The position numbers and the translations under genes were made by a program. A model generated the notes under the pieces. It saw only the letters and a program-made list of their open reading frames with translations. It was not told the origin of the DNA and did not search any database. Positions 1 to 8,880 of a DNA stretch of 64,000 nucleotides are shown in pieces. This stretch comes from Tessaracoccus aquimaris (GTDB lineage Bacteria > Actinomycetota > Actinomycetes > Propionibacteriales > Propionibacteriaceae): positions 620,001-684,000 of the forward strand of contig NZ_CP019606.1 of NCBI RefSeq assembly GCF_001997345.1, in the 5' to 3' direction. Each line of letters opens with the position of its first letter. Position 1 is the stretch's first letter.

Positions 1-839
1 TGCTCGTCGTCGTGCTCGGCCAGGCCGTTGTCATCATCACGCGCAACGTCGACCTGTCCGTCGGCTCGGTCCTGGGCCTCACCGCGTACTTCGTCGGGAC
101 GCTGTTCGTCGCGTTCCCCACCATCCCCGTCCCGCTGATGTTCCTGATCGGTTGCGCCTTCGGCGCAGCGCTCGGCTTCCTCAACGGCGCCCTCGTGGCG
201 TTCGGGAGGGTGCCCGCCATGGTGATCACGCTCGGCACGCTCTACGCGTTCCGCGGCATCAACGTCTGGTGGACCGGATCCAACCGGATCAACGCCTCCG
301 ACCTGCCGAGCGGGTTCCTGAGGCTCGGCACCCAGCAGGTCCTCGGCATCCCCGTCCTGACGATCATCGCGCTCGTCGCGCTGGCGATCGTTGCCTGGTA
401 CATGCACAACACCCGCGGCGGGCGCGAGTTCTACGCCATCGGCTCCGACCCGGCGGCCGCCGAACTGTACGGCCTGGACAAGACCAAGCGGGTGCTCGCC
501 GCCTTCGTCTTCTCCGGCATGATGGCGGGCCTCGCTGGCGTCCTGTTCGCCGCCCGCTACGGCACCATCAACTCGCAGGCGGGCGACGGCTTCGAACTCG
601 AGGCGGTCGGCGCGGCCGTGATCGGCGGCGTCGCGATCACCGGAGGCACAGGCACCGTGATCGGCGCGGCCCTGGGCGCCTTCCTGCTCGTCACCATCAA
701 CCGGGCGCTCCCCGTGCTCGGCATCCCCGACTTCTGGCAGCGGGCCGTCGTCGGCGCCCTCATCCTCGGAGCGATCGTGCTCGACCGGGTGCTGGCCAAG
801 CGCGAACACCGCCGCCTGATCGAGAAGCGAGACCGATGA
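1..839 (+). CDS. Sugar ABC transporter permease (RbsC/RhaP type), 5' end missing
   Basis: Inner-membrane permease subunit of a carbohydrate importer. The reading frame is open from the window edge (codons from base 3), so the N-terminus lies outside. The visible part has successive hydrophobic helices, the family-typical NVDLSVGSVLGL segment near its start and the GFELEAVGAAVIGG loop that contacts the ATPase. Its stop overlaps the start of the next permease (ATGA at 836-839), so the two are translationally coupled. A rhamnose substrate is inferred from the mutarotase gene at 3035. An upstream ATPase gene is expected but not visible. Confidence 0.9.
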   Translation, partial: LVVVLGQAVVIITRNVDLSVGSVLGLTAYFVGTLFVAFPTIPVPLMFLIGCAFGAALGFLNGALVAFGRVPAMVITLGTLYAFRGINVWWTGSNRINASDLPSGFLRLGTQQVLGIPVLTIIALVALAIVAWYMHNTRGGREFYAIGSDPAAAELYGLDKTKRVLAAFVFSGMMAGLAGVLFAARYGTINSQAGDGFELEAVGAAVIGGVAITGGTGTVIGAALGAFLLVTINRALPVLGIPDFWQRAVVGALILGAIVLDRVLAKREHRRLIEKRDR

Positions 840-1879
840 TGAGCCTGGAACGCACCTACCAGGACTACGGCCACCCGCTGTGGCGCCGCTGGCTGGTCAA
901 CCGCGAGTCGGCGATCATCGTGCTGCTGATCGCGGTGCTTGCCTACGCGTCGATCGCGGTGCCGAAGTTCGCTACCCCCGCGACGTTGACCTACCTGCTG
1001 CTCGACGTGGCCACCATCCTGATGATCGCGCTCGCCATGACGCCCATCATGATCACCGGCGACATCGACCTGTCGGTCGGCTCGATGGTCGGGCTGAGCT
1101 CCGTGGTGTTCGGCGTCCTCTTCCAGGCGGGCTGGTCGATCCCCGTCGCGATCATCGCCGCCCTCGCGGTCGGGGCGTTGGGCGGCGCGCTCAACGGCCT
1201 GCTCGTGACCAGGATCGGGCTGCCAGCGCTCGCCGTCACCATCGGCACCATGGCGCTGTTCCGCGGCATCGCCGTCGGCCTGCTCGGCACCACCGCCGTG
1301 ACCAAGTTCCCGAAGGAATGGACGTCGCTGGCGAAGGCCAAGATCCCCGGCACCCCGATCCCCATGGTGATGATCCTGTTCGTGGTGCTGCTGATCGCCT
1401 TCGCGCTGATGCTGCACTTCAGCTCGTTCGGTCGCGGCGTCTACGCCATCGGACGCAGCAAGGACGCCGCCGCCTTCTACGGCGTCAACGTCGCCCGCAC
1501 CCGGCTGATCCTGTTCATCATCAGCGGCGTCATCGCCGCCCTCGGCGGGATCTACTACACGCTGCGCTACGGCTCCGCCCGCGGCGACAACGCGACGGGC
1601 CTCGAACTCCAGGTCATCGCGGCCGTGGTGCTCGGCGGGGTCTCCGTCTTCGGCGGCAGGGGCGCCCTGCACGGCGTCATCGCGGGCGTCCTGCTGATCG
1701 GTGCGCTCTCCAGCGCGCTGCGGCTTGCCAACGTCACCGCAGACGTCATCAACATCATCACCGGCGTGCTGCTGGTGGTCTCCGTCGTCGCGAGCTCCCT
1801 CATCGACTGGGTGCAGGCGCGCCGAACCAAACGACTCAACAGAACCTCATCCACTCCCCAGCCGGCGACCGTCGGCTGA
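836..1879 (+). CDS. Sugar ABC transporter permease, second subunit
   Basis: Second membrane subunit, 347 residues, of the same importer. It carries DIDLSVGSMVGLSS near residue 80 and GLELQVIAAVVLGG in the ATPase-contact loop, both typical of the RbsC-like (BPD_transp_2) family. Two distinct permease genes in a row followed by a binding protein is the arrangement of rhizobial rhamnose importers (RhaP/RhaQ/RhaS). The ATG at 836 overlaps the previous stop; a second ATG at 839 is possible. The C-terminal tail is polar and probably cytoplasmic. Confidence 0.9.
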   Translation: MMSLERTYQDYGHPLWRRWLVNRESAIIVLLIAVLAYASIAVPKFATPATLTYLLLDVATILMIALAMTPIMITGDIDLSVGSMVGLSSVVFGVLFQAGWSIPVAIIAALAVGALGGALNGLLVTRIGLPALAVTIGTMALFRGIAVGLLGTTAVTKFPKEWTSLAKAKIPGTPIPMVMILFVVLLIAFALMLHFSSFGRGVYAIGRSKDAAAFYGVNVARTRLILFIISGVIAALGGIYYTLRYGSARGDNATGLELQVIAAVVLGGVSVFGGRGALHGVIAGVLLIGALSSALRLANVTADVINIITGVLLVVSVVASSLIDWVQARRTKRLNRTSSTPQPATVG

Positions 1880-1904
1880 TCACTCCAACACAAGGGAAGA
1901 ATCA

Positions 1905-2963
1905 ATGAAGCTCATGTCCCTCAGCGGCAAGCTCATCGCGGCAGCCGCCGCGATCAGCCTCGGCCTCACCGCCTGCGGCGGAACCACCCCGGCCAACCCC
2001 ACCGACTCTCCCGCGGCCACCGGCGGCGGTGGCGGAGGCGAGGCCTCGGGCGACCTGTCGATCACGTTCCTGCCCAAGAACCTCGGCAACCCCTACTTCG
2101 ACACCTCGAGCAAGGGCGGCAAGGCCGCCGTCGAGGAGTTCAAGGGCACCTTCGCCGAGGTCGGCCCCGCGTCGGCGACCCCTGACGCTCAGGTCAGCTA
2201 CATCAACACCCTGACCCAGCAGCAGGTCGGCGCCATCGTCGTGTCCGCCAACGACCCGCAGGCCATCTGCGACGCCCTCAACGAGGCGCGCGACGCCGGC
2301 ACCAAGGTCGTCACCTTCGACTCTGACACCAACCCCGAGTGCCGCGACCTGTTCGTCAGCCAGGCCGACGCCGCGGGCATCGCCAAGGTGCAGGTCGACA
2401 TGATCGCCGAGCAGATCGGCGACGCGGGCGAGATCGCCATCCTCTCGGCGTCGGCCAACGCGACCAACCAGAACGCCTGGATCGACCTCATGAAGAAGGA
2501 CCTGGCCGACAACCACCCGAACATCAAGATGGTTGAGGTCGTCTACGGAGACGACGACGACCAGACCTCGTTCGACAAGACCGCCGCCCTGATCCAGACC
2601 TACCCGGAGCTCAAGGGCATCGTGTCGCCGACCACCGTCGGCATCGCGGCCGCCGCCCGTTACCTGTCGACCTCTTCTGCGAAGGGCAAGGTCGCCATCA
2701 CCGGCCTCGGCACCCCCAACCAGATGCGCGAGTACGTCAAGGACGGCACCGTCAAGGAGTTCGCGCTGTGGAACCCCGAGGACCTCGGCTACCTGAGCGC
2801 CTTCGCAGCCAAGAACCTGATCGACGGCACCATCAAGGGCGCTGAGGGCGACTCGTTCGAGGCGGGCAAGCTCGGCAAGTTCACGGTCGGCGCCGACAGC
2901 GTCGTCCTGCTTGGCGACCCGTACCGCTTCAACGCTGACAACATCGACGACTTCGACTTCTGA
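1905..2963 (+). CDS. rhaS: Sugar-binding lipoprotein of ABC importer (rhamnose type)
   Basis: Periplasmic-binding-protein-like receptor of 352 residues, anchored outside the membrane. A signal peptide ends in a lipobox (GLTAC, Cys about residue 21), followed by a Gly/Ser/Pro-rich linker and a type 1 sugar-binding fold (LPKNLGNPYFDTSSKGG, later VSANDPQAICDAL). A strong purine tract (AAGGGAAGAA) precedes the ATG at 1905, 25 bases after the permease gene. Rhamnose specificity rests on resemblance to RhaS-type receptors and on the mutarotase gene immediately downstream; the substrate is not proven. Confidence 0.85.
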   Translation: MKLMSLSGKLIAAAAAISLGLTACGGTTPANPTDSPAATGGGGGGEASGDLSITFLPKNLGNPYFDTSSKGGKAAVEEFKGTFAEVGPASATPDAQVSYINTLTQQQVGAIVVSANDPQAICDALNEARDAGTKVVTFDSDTNPECRDLFVSQADAAGIAKVQVDMIAEQIGDAGEIAILSASANATNQNAWIDLMKKDLADNHPNIKMVEVVYGDDDDQTSFDKTAALIQTYPELKGIVSPTTVGIAAAARYLSTSSAKGKVAITGLGTPNQMREYVKDGTVKEFALWNPEDLGYLSAFAAKNLIDGTIKGAEGDSFEAGKLGKFTVGADSVVLLGDPYRFNADNIDDFDF

Positions 2964-3034
2964 TCGGATCGCATCGGATCGACGGGGAGGGTGGCGCTGC
3001 CGCCCTCCCCGTCCCGCATGGAGGGAAGGGCATC

Positions 3035-3385
3035 ATCAACCGTTACTGCTTCATCGGGAGGGTCGCCCCCGAGAACCTCGACGCGTACCGCACGGCGCAC
3101 GCCGCCGTGTGGCCGGAACTGCTGCGGGCGCTCAAGGACGCGGGCTGGAACAACTACTCGCTGCACCTGGCCGACGACGGGCTACTGATCGGCTACGTCG
3201 AGTCGGACGACCTGGACGCCGCCCAGGCGAGGGTCGCAGCCACCGAGGTCAACCGGAGGTGGCAGGCCGAGATGGCCGCCCTGTTCGGCATCGAGGGGGC
3301 GCCGGACGAGTCGTGGACGTTCATGCCCGAGGTGTTCCACCTCGAGACCCAACTCGCTGCCGCGGGGGAGGGCCTCACCAGTTGA
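3035..3385 (+). CDS. rhaM: L-rhamnose mutarotase, apparent ATC start
   Basis: Interconverts alpha and beta anomers of L-rhamnose before catabolism; about 116 residues, close to the family's usual 104. Family hallmarks are RYCFIGRVAPENLDAYR at the N-terminus, AVWPELL, GWNNYSLHL and the C-terminal MPEVFHLE. There is no ATG, GTG or TTG in frame where the family starts. The first codons are ATC ATC AAC CGT, preceded by an excellent GGAGGGAAGGG (3020-3030), so ATC at 3035 (or 3032) is the likely initiator. The first ATG in frame, at 3107, would delete the conserved N-terminus. Last gene of the importer operon. Confidence 0.85.
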   Translation: MNRYCFIGRVAPENLDAYRTAHAAVWPELLRALKDAGWNNYSLHLADDGLLIGYVESDDLDAAQARVAATEVNRRWQAEMAALFGIEGAPDESWTFMPEVFHLETQLAAAGEGLTS

Positions 3386-4064
3386 GGTAGCGGGTCCGCG
3401 ACAGCAGGAAACCGTGCCCCGTCACGGTGTTCCAGCACGTCAGGCCCGACTCGCTGACGGTGCACGCCCGGTCGTCGATGAGCGTGACCTGGCCGTACTG
3501 CAGCGTCGCCGAGGTGCTCATCCACATCGGCGCGTCGCCGTGGCAGTAGACCTCGGCGGCGTCGCCAAGCGTGTAGCCGTCGCAACGGGTGTAGCCGTCC
3601 TTTATCTCGTCGGCCATCACCGTCTCCATGGCGGTGCAGGTCAGTTGGCCTTCCCACAGGTCGCAGCCCGCGTTGCCCGAGGGCGTCTTGAAGGCCTCCC
3701 CGGGGAACGGGACCGTCGCGCCGGTCACCGGGAGGCAGGCCGACGGGTCGACGCCGTCGGGCAGCGCGATGCCGTTGGGGCAGCCCGACTGCGGCTGCTC
3801 CTGCGGGGGCTTCGTTGCCGGCTGTTCCTGGACAGGGGTGGCCGCCGGCTGCGAGGTCGGGGACTCCGGGGCGACCTGCGTCGCCTGCTGGGTCGGCCCG
3901 GCGATCGGCTCTTCCTGCGCGGACGGCTCGGCCTCCGGTGAGGGGGCCTGCGATGCAGGCAACCCGGTGAGCCCACCAGTCTTGACGGGGCTGGCCGCTG
4001 ACCCGCAGCCCGCCAGGACGAGCACCGCGGCGAGCAATGCCGCAGACATCCACCGTGTTCTCAT
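3375..4064 (-). CDS. Secreted lipoprotein with Cys-rich C-terminal domain
   Basis: A 229-residue protein with a signal peptide and lipobox (LVLAGC), then a long Pro/Gln/Ala/Glu-rich linker (about residues 30-95), then a compact C-terminal domain containing several cysteines (FKTPSGNAGCDL, LTCTAMET, GLTCWNTVTGHGF). This layout resembles a small domain common at the end of actinobacterial surface lipoproteins (DUF6636-like, from memory). Function unknown. The start was set at MRTRWM, ten codons into a longer frame, because the signal peptide begins there. Its 3' end overlaps the convergent rhaM by 11 bases. Confidence 0.65.
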   Translation of the reverse strand: MRTRWMSAALLAAVLVLAGCGSAASPVKTGGLTGLPASQAPSPEAEPSAQEEPIAGPTQQATQVAPESPTSQPAATPVQEQPATKPPQEQPQSGCPNGIALPDGVDPSACLPVTGATVPFPGEAFKTPSGNAGCDLWEGQLTCTAMETVMADEIKDGYTRCDGYTLGDAAEVYCHGDAPMWMSTSATLQYGQVTLIDDRACTVSESGLTCWNTVTGHGFLLSRTRYLNW

Positions 4065-4201
4065 AGCGCCCCCATCCAGGTCTTTGTGCACACCCTAACG
4101 GCGGGCAGCGTCATAACCGGGCCCCCGCAAGCCGTTGGATCGGCGGTGCTTTGAGTGGCTGCCACCCCTGAATGTGGCGACCGCTCGGCTAATCTCGTGG
4201 T

Positions 4202-5596
4202 GTGCACGAGCCGACCGAACTAGTCGCGCCGACTCAGGAGGGGACGCCACGCGAGGCCCTCCCCGTCGACGCAGGCGCCGAGCCGCCCGTCTACCGCACC
4301 GTCCCGAAGGCCGCGATCCCGCCGACCAGACGTCGGGTCAGCGACGTGTTCGACGCGGTGTTCATCCTCATCGCGCTCGTCTGCGTCGGGTGGCTCTCCG
4401 TCCGGCTTCTGATCGCCAGCTTCCAGCTCAGCTGGGTCAGCTTCGTGCCGATCCTCGGGTTCTACGCGGTGGTGGCCTACCTGCTGCTGCCGCGGCTGCA
4501 CCAGGTCTTCACGAACCTCTACGTCCCGGACTACTTCATTGGCAGGACCCGCACCGGCGACGGGCTGCTCGGCGACCCCGTCAACCTCGCCTTCGACGGC
4601 ACCGAGGCGGACCTGCACGCCGCCATGCGAGCCGCGGGGTGGAGCCTTGCCGACGAGATCACGATCGCCTCGTCCTTCAAGATGATCGCCTCCACCGTCT
4701 TCCGACGCACCTACAAGGAGGCGCCGGTCTCCGACCTGATGCTCTTCAGGCGAAGGCAGGATTTCGCCTACCAGCAGGAGGTGGGCGGGGACGCGTCGAA
4801 GCGTCACCACGTGCGCTTCTGGAAGGTGCCGGACGGCTGGCTGCTGCCCGGCGGCGTCCAGGTCGGGTGGGTGGCCGCCGGAACCTACGACCGTCGCGTC
4901 GGGTTGTCGCTGTTCACCGGCCAGGTGACGCACAAGATCGACCCGGACACCGATGCGGAGCGCGACTACATTGTCGACACCGTGCGCTACGCCGACCCTG
5001 CGGTGGGGCTGCACATCATCGACGGCTTCTCGATCGCCTATCACAGCCGAAACGGTGGGGGCGACTCGATCCGCACCGACGGCAACCTGCCGATCGTCGA
5101 CGCGAACGGCGCCGCGCAACGCTCACCGGGCCCGTTGCCCGTGCCGGTCTCGGACGCCGCCGCGATCACGAAGCACCACATCCCGCCCGCAGGGCTGCTG
5201 TTCGCGGGGCTTCTCGTGCTGCTCCGCTCCGTCCAGACGGTGCTGCTGCTTCCGCTTGTCGTCCGGATCGTCCGTGCGGAGATGGGGGAGACCTGGATGG
5301 TGATCGTGGCATGCGCCACCTTCGTCTCCTTTCCGCTGCTGTACCTGACGCTCTGGCTGCTCACGCTGGCGCGCAGACGCTGGGCGAGGACCCTGTTCAT
5401 GGTCACCCTGAGCTTGGACGCCGTCTCGTCGTTGCTGGAGACGGTGCCGCACGGCGCGATGCGGATCGTGATGCTCGCAGGCGTCGCGCTGTCGGTGATG
5501 ACGCTGCTGATGGTGAGTGGGTCAGCGGCGCGCGCCTGGGTCGACGAGCGCAAGAAGCCGGGCGTCGGTGCCGTCAACGCCGACGTGAGCTCCTGA
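4202..5596 (+). CDS. Membrane protein with LssY C-terminal-type domain
   Basis: 464 residues, GTG start. Two hydrophobic helices follow a polar N-terminus (about residues 50-100), then a soluble region with motifs of the LssY_C family (NLAFDGTEADLHAAMRAAGW, then SDLMLFRRRQDFAYQQ and KRHHVRFWK), then a C-terminal membrane region with about four more helices. LssY_C domains are linked by sequence to phosphatase-like membrane proteins, but the biochemical role is unproven. No obvious operon partner. The stretch 5597-5683 after it holds nothing recognisable. Confidence 0.65.
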   Translation: MHEPTELVAPTQEGTPREALPVDAGAEPPVYRTVPKAAIPPTRRRVSDVFDAVFILIALVCVGWLSVRLLIASFQLSWVSFVPILGFYAVVAYLLLPRLHQVFTNLYVPDYFIGRTRTGDGLLGDPVNLAFDGTEADLHAAMRAAGWSLADEITIASSFKMIASTVFRRTYKEAPVSDLMLFRRRQDFAYQQEVGGDASKRHHVRFWKVPDGWLLPGGVQVGWVAAGTYDRRVGLSLFTGQVTHKIDPDTDAERDYIVDTVRYADPAVGLHIIDGFSIAYHSRNGGGDSIRTDGNLPIVDANGAAQRSPGPLPVPVSDAAAITKHHIPPAGLLFAGLLVLLRSVQTVLLLPLVVRIVRAEMGETWMVIVACATFVSFPLLYLTLWLLTLARRRWARTLFMVTLSLDAVSSLLETVPHGAMRIVMLAGVALSVMTLLMVSGSAARAWVDERKKPGVGAVNADVSS

Positions 5597-5683
5597 AAGC
5601 GCCGGACACCTGCTCATCGCCGGCTCGGCCCTGTGGCCATTCACGCTGCGAGGCTCGGGAAGAGGCCCAGACGACGATGCAAG

Positions 5684-5713
5684 AAGCCCCGCCTGACCTT
5701 GTCAGACGGGGCT
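5684..5713 (-). terminator. Intrinsic terminator of tRNA-Leu
   Basis: Read on the minus strand, an AGCCCCG..CTGAC stem pairs across a short AAG loop with GTCAG..CGGGGCT and is followed by TTCTT. It lies seven bases past the 3' end of the tRNA, as expected for a single-gene transcript. Confidence 0.75.
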
Positions 5714-5720
5714 GTTCCGT

Positions 5721-5807
5721 TGTGTCCGAGAGAAGACTTGAACTTCCACGCCCTATACGGGCACTAGCACCTCAAGCTAGCGCGTCTACCTATTCCGCCA
5801 CCCGGAC
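5721..5807 (-). tRNA. tRNA-Leu (anticodon GAG)
   Basis: An 87-base class II tRNA on the minus strand. The acceptor stem is GTCCGGG with CTCGGAC, discriminator A; the anticodon loop is TTGAGGT (anticodon at 5771-5773); there is a long variable arm and the T-loop GTTCAAGTC. The anticodon GAG reads CTC and CTT codons. CCA is not encoded. Confidence 0.95.
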
Positions 5808-5945
5808 GAGTGGACTCCCCTGGGGGAGTGCGACACGCAACTTTAGCAGGCATCCAGGTGGGGAACGCAAATCGGCCAGCCGTCGATCGCCCCGCGGCGG
5901 CGTCCTCCCCGTTTAGGCTGGGTGCACCGACGTCAGGAGGACCCC

Positions 5946-6332
5946 ATGACCCGCGCAACGTTCGAGATCGAGATCACCCCCAACGAGACCCCGCTGCTGC
6001 CCGGGGTGGGGCGCTTCGACTTCCAGAAGGTCTGGGAGGGCGACATGCAGGGCAGGAGCGTCGGGCTGATGCTGTCGGCAGGCGACCCGGCCTCGGGAAC
6101 CGCAGGCTACGTCTGCATGGAGGTCTTCGAGGGCACGGTCGACGGGAAGTTAGGCACCCTCGCCTTCCAGCAACTCGGGACCATGGACGGCGGCAACCAG
6201 GGCCTCCGCTACATCATCGTCCCCGGCTCGGGCACCGGCGAACTCGAGGGCGCGATCGGCGTGCTGAACCTCACCGTCGACGAGGGAACGGGCGAGCATT
6301 CGATCCTGCTTGAGATGTCCTCAGACCACTGA
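5946..6332 (+). CDS. DUF3224 family protein
   Basis: 128-residue soluble protein. It shows the features of the DUF3224 beta-barrel family: a TFEIEITPNE start, GTAGYVCMEVFEGTVDGK in the middle, GTMDGG, and VPGSGTGELEGAIG near the end. Function unknown; the family resembles small calycin-like barrels. The ATG at 5946 was chosen because AGGAGGACCCC immediately precedes it and the family begins there. The 3' end overlaps the convergent aldo/keto reductase gene by 12 bases. Confidence 0.75.
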   Translation: MTRATFEIEITPNETPLLPGVGRFDFQKVWEGDMQGRSVGLMLSAGDPASGTAGYVCMEVFEGTVDGKLGTLAFQQLGTMDGGNQGLRYIIVPGSGTGELEGAIGVLNLTVDEGTGEHSILLEMSSDH

Positions 6333-7298
6333 GGCGGCGCGCAGCGCGTTCGGCCCGCCCGAGATGTCGTCGAGGGCGGAGACGATCGGCGCGACCAGTT
6401 CCTTGCCCTCGGTGCCCAACAGTTCGACCAACTGGTCGACGTTCCGCGGCCCCACCAGCGCGGAGGCGACCTGCGGCGCGTCGCGCGCCCACAGCAGCGC
6501 CACCTGCGGGGCGGTGAGGCCGAGGCCCTGCGCGGCGTGCGCGACGGCGTCGACGATGGCCTGCGAGCGGGGCTGCAGGTAGGGCTCCAGGAACCAGCCG
6601 AAGTGCTCTGACGCGGCCCGCGAGTCGCGAGGCAGCCTGCCGCCCTGGTACTTGCCCGTGAGCGCGCCCCTGCCGAGGCTCGACCACGCCAGCAGGCCCA
6701 GGCCGTGGAACGCCGCGGCCCCGACCACCTCGACCTCCGCGCGGCGGGCGAGCAGCGAGTACTCGACCTGGATGCTCGAGAGGGGAGTGCGCGCCCGGTC
6801 GGCCTCCTGCCAGGTGGCCGCCGTCGCCGTCTGCCAGCCGACGAAGTTCGACACGCCTACGTAGCGGGCCATCCCCCGGGCGACCGCGGTGTCGAGCGCC
6901 GACAGCGTCTCCTCGATCGGGGCCGACCCCCAGGCGTGCACCTGCCACAGGTCGACGTGGTCGGTCTTCAGGCGCCTCAGCGACGCCTCCAGATCATCCA
7001 GCAGCGCGCCCCGCGAGGTGTCGATGACGCGGCGCGAGTCGCGCACCACGAAGCCGGCCTTGGTGGCGATCGCCAGTGACTCCCTCGGCAGGCCCGCCGC
7101 GAGCGCCTTGCCGATCATCCGCTCCGCGACTCCCGCCCCGTAAGCAGGGGAGGTGTCGACGAGGTTGCCCCCCGCAGAGACGAACTCGTGCAGCAGGTCG
7201 CGGGCGGCGGGCCACTCGACGTCGCGGCCCCACGAGATCGTGCCGAGCCCGAGGCGAGAGACCTGCAGACCGGAGGATCCGAGCGGTCGAAGCAGCAT
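6321..7298 (-). CDS. Aldo/keto reductase
   Basis: NADPH-dependent oxidoreductase of 325 residues with a TIM-barrel fold. The catalytic tetrad is recognisable: Asp and Tyr in NLVDTSPAYGAG, Lys in AIATKAGF, His in LWQVHAWG. The ending KELVAPIVSALDDISGG is typical. The start MLLRPLGSSGLQVSRLG aligns with family N-termini, so the ten upstream in-frame codons were left out. It follows uppP on the same strand by 13 bases and is probably co-transcribed with it. The substrate cannot be read from the sequence. Confidence 0.88.
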   Translation of the reverse strand: MLLRPLGSSGLQVSRLGLGTISWGRDVEWPAARDLLHEFVSAGGNLVDTSPAYGAGVAERMIGKALAAGLPRESLAIATKAGFVVRDSRRVIDTSRGALLDDLEASLRRLKTDHVDLWQVHAWGSAPIEETLSALDTAVARGMARYVGVSNFVGWQTATAATWQEADRARTPLSSIQVEYSLLARRAEVEVVGAAAFHGLGLLAWSSLGRGALTGKYQGGRLPRDSRAASEHFGWFLEPYLQPRSQAIVDAVAHAAQGLGLTAPQVALLWARDAPQVASALVGPRNVDQLVELLGTEGKELVAPIVSALDDISGGPNALRAASVV

Positions 7299-7311
7299 GA
7301 AAGAGGGGCTC

Positions 7312-8136
7312 CTATGCGACGAGGACACCCGCCAGGATCAGCGCGGCGACGATGGCCGCGATCACCAGACGGTAGACGACGAAGATCGTGAAGTTGTGGG
7401 TGGAGATGTAGCGCAGCAGCCAGGCGATCACCGCGTAGCCGACGATGAACGCCAGCACGGTCGCCACGATGGTCGGCCCCCACGCCGTCGACGGGTCGCC
7501 GCCGATGTCCTTCAACTTGTACAGGCCCGAGCCGAAAACGGCCGGGATCGCGAGCAGGAACGCGTAGCGCGTTGCCGCCTCTCGGGTGTAGCCGAGGAAC
7601 AGGCCGCCAGAGATGGTGGCTCCGGAGCGCGAGACGCCGGGGATCAGGGCCGCGGCCTGGAAGAGGCCGAACAGGACGCCGTCACGCCAGGACAGGTCCT
7701 TCAGTTCGCGGGTGTTGCGCGCCCCGTAGCGGTCGGCCAGCGCGAGCACGATCGCCACGCCCGCGAGCATCGCCACGGTGATCCACAGGTTGCGCAGGGT
7801 CGAGTCGATCGCGTCCTGGAAGAGCAACCCGAGCAGCACGATCGGGATGGAGCCGATGATCACGAGCCACCCCATCCGAGCGTCGGGGTCACCCTTCTCG
7901 ACCTTTCCGGTGAAGGACCCGAACCAGTGCGTGATGATGCGCCAGATGTCCTTGCGGAAGTACACAAGCACCGCCGTCTCGGTGCCCAACTGGGTGACGG
8001 CAGTGAACGCGGCACCCGGGTCCTTCCCCTCGAAGAAGAGTTGCCCGACGATCGAGACGTGCGCGCTGGATGAGATCGGGAGGAACTCCGTCAGCCCCTG
8101 AACGATGCCGAGCACGATGGCCTGCAGCCAGTCCAT
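7312..8136 (-). CDS. uppP: Undecaprenyl-diphosphatase
   Basis: Integral membrane phosphatase that recycles undecaprenyl pyrophosphate to the monophosphate carrier for peptidoglycan synthesis; loss or overproduction alters bacitracin susceptibility in other bacteria. 274 residues, normal length, with both signatures: QGLTEFLPISSSAH (residues 13-26, with Glu17) and GVSRSGATISGG (about residue 170). Several hydrophobic helices follow. It lies next to the histidine phosphatase/mshC block, as in mycobacteria. Confidence 0.96.
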   Translation of the reverse strand: MDWLQAIVLGIVQGLTEFLPISSSAHVSIVGQLFFEGKDPGAAFTAVTQLGTETAVLVYFRKDIWRIITHWFGSFTGKVEKGDPDARMGWLVIIGSIPIVLLGLLFQDAIDSTLRNLWITVAMLAGVAIVLALADRYGARNTRELKDLSWRDGVLFGLFQAAALIPGVSRSGATISGGLFLGYTREAATRYAFLLAIPAVFGSGLYKLKDIGGDPSTAWGPTIVATVLAFIVGYAVIAWLLRYISTHNFTIFVVYRLVIAAIVAALILAGVLVA

Positions 8137-8213
8137 GTGGGTATTCCTCTCGATTGGCGAAACCAGCGCAACTGTACTCCGGGCTCCGGTGGGGTCGGGT
8201 TAGGCTTGCCGCC

Positions 8214-8870
8214 ATGACGAAGGTGGTCCTGATTCGCCACGGGCGCTCCACTGCCAACGCCGACGGGGTGCTCGCGGGCCGCGCGCCCGGCGTCGCGCTC
8301 GATGAGGTCGGCCGCGCCCAGGCGGAGGCCCTCGCCGCGATCTTCGCGGGCGTTCCCGTCGCCGCCGCCTTCACGTCCCCGGTGCAACGCTGCCGCGAGA
8401 CGGCCGAACTCGCGGGCTTCCCCGATGCCACGGTCGTGGACGGCCTCAGCGAATGCGACTACGGGACGTGGACGGGCGCCAAGTTGGAGGCGCTGCGCGA
8501 CGAGGACGTGTGGGGAGACATCCAGGTCGCCCCCTCGCGCGTCACCTTCCCCGACGGTGAGTCGATGCTGGAGATGTTCGCGAGGACCACCGCGGCAGTG
8601 CGGGACCTGGCAGGCAGGCACGCCGAGCACGACACCGTCGTGGTGTTCTCGCACGGCGACCCCATCAAGGCCATTCTCGCCGACGCGTTCGGCATGCGGC
8701 TGGACGACTTCCAGCGCCTGCACGTCGGCCCGGCAGGCGTCAGCATCATCGAGTACCACGGCGACCGTCCCCTGGTGGTCTGCGTCAACGCCGGGGGAGA
8801 CCTCACGAAGTTGCTGAGCGCCCACAACGCGCCAGCGGTGGGCGGCGGCGACGTCGCGAAACCCGCGTAG
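8214..8870 (+). CDS. Histidine phosphatase family protein (MSMEG_4193 type)
   Basis: 218 residues with the phosphoglycerate-mutase-like catalytic motif LIRHGRSTAN at residues 6-15 (phospho-accepting His8) and the second active-site His in VVVFSHGDPIKA. The order histidine phosphatase, DUF3090 protein, SCO1664-type protein, mshC is conserved in actinobacteria and identifies this as the MSMEG_4193 subtype. The substrate is unknown; a link to mycothiol or inositol phosphate metabolism is only suggested by mshC. Divergent from uppP across 77 bases, which should hold both promoters. Confidence 0.85.
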   Translation: MTKVVLIRHGRSTANADGVLAGRAPGVALDEVGRAQAEALAAIFAGVPVAAAFTSPVQRCRETAELAGFPDATVVDGLSECDYGTWTGAKLEALRDEDVWGDIQVAPSRVTFPDGESMLEMFARTTAAVRDLAGRHAEHDTVVVFSHGDPIKAILADAFGMRLDDFQRLHVGPAGVSIIEYHGDRPLVVCVNAGGDLTKLLSAHNAPAVGGGDVAKPA

Positions 8871-8880
8871 GCTTCGAGCC

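Noticed and set aside
3107..3385. ATG 3107 as rhaM start
   Set aside because: It would remove the conserved first strand (RYCFIGRVAPENLDAYR); ATC at 3035 has a strong ribosome site.
5814..5829. Small palindrome ACTCCCCTGGGGGAGT beside tRNA-Leu
   Set aside because: Only seven bases per arm, no neighbouring target; likely chance or a minor structure upstream of the tRNA.
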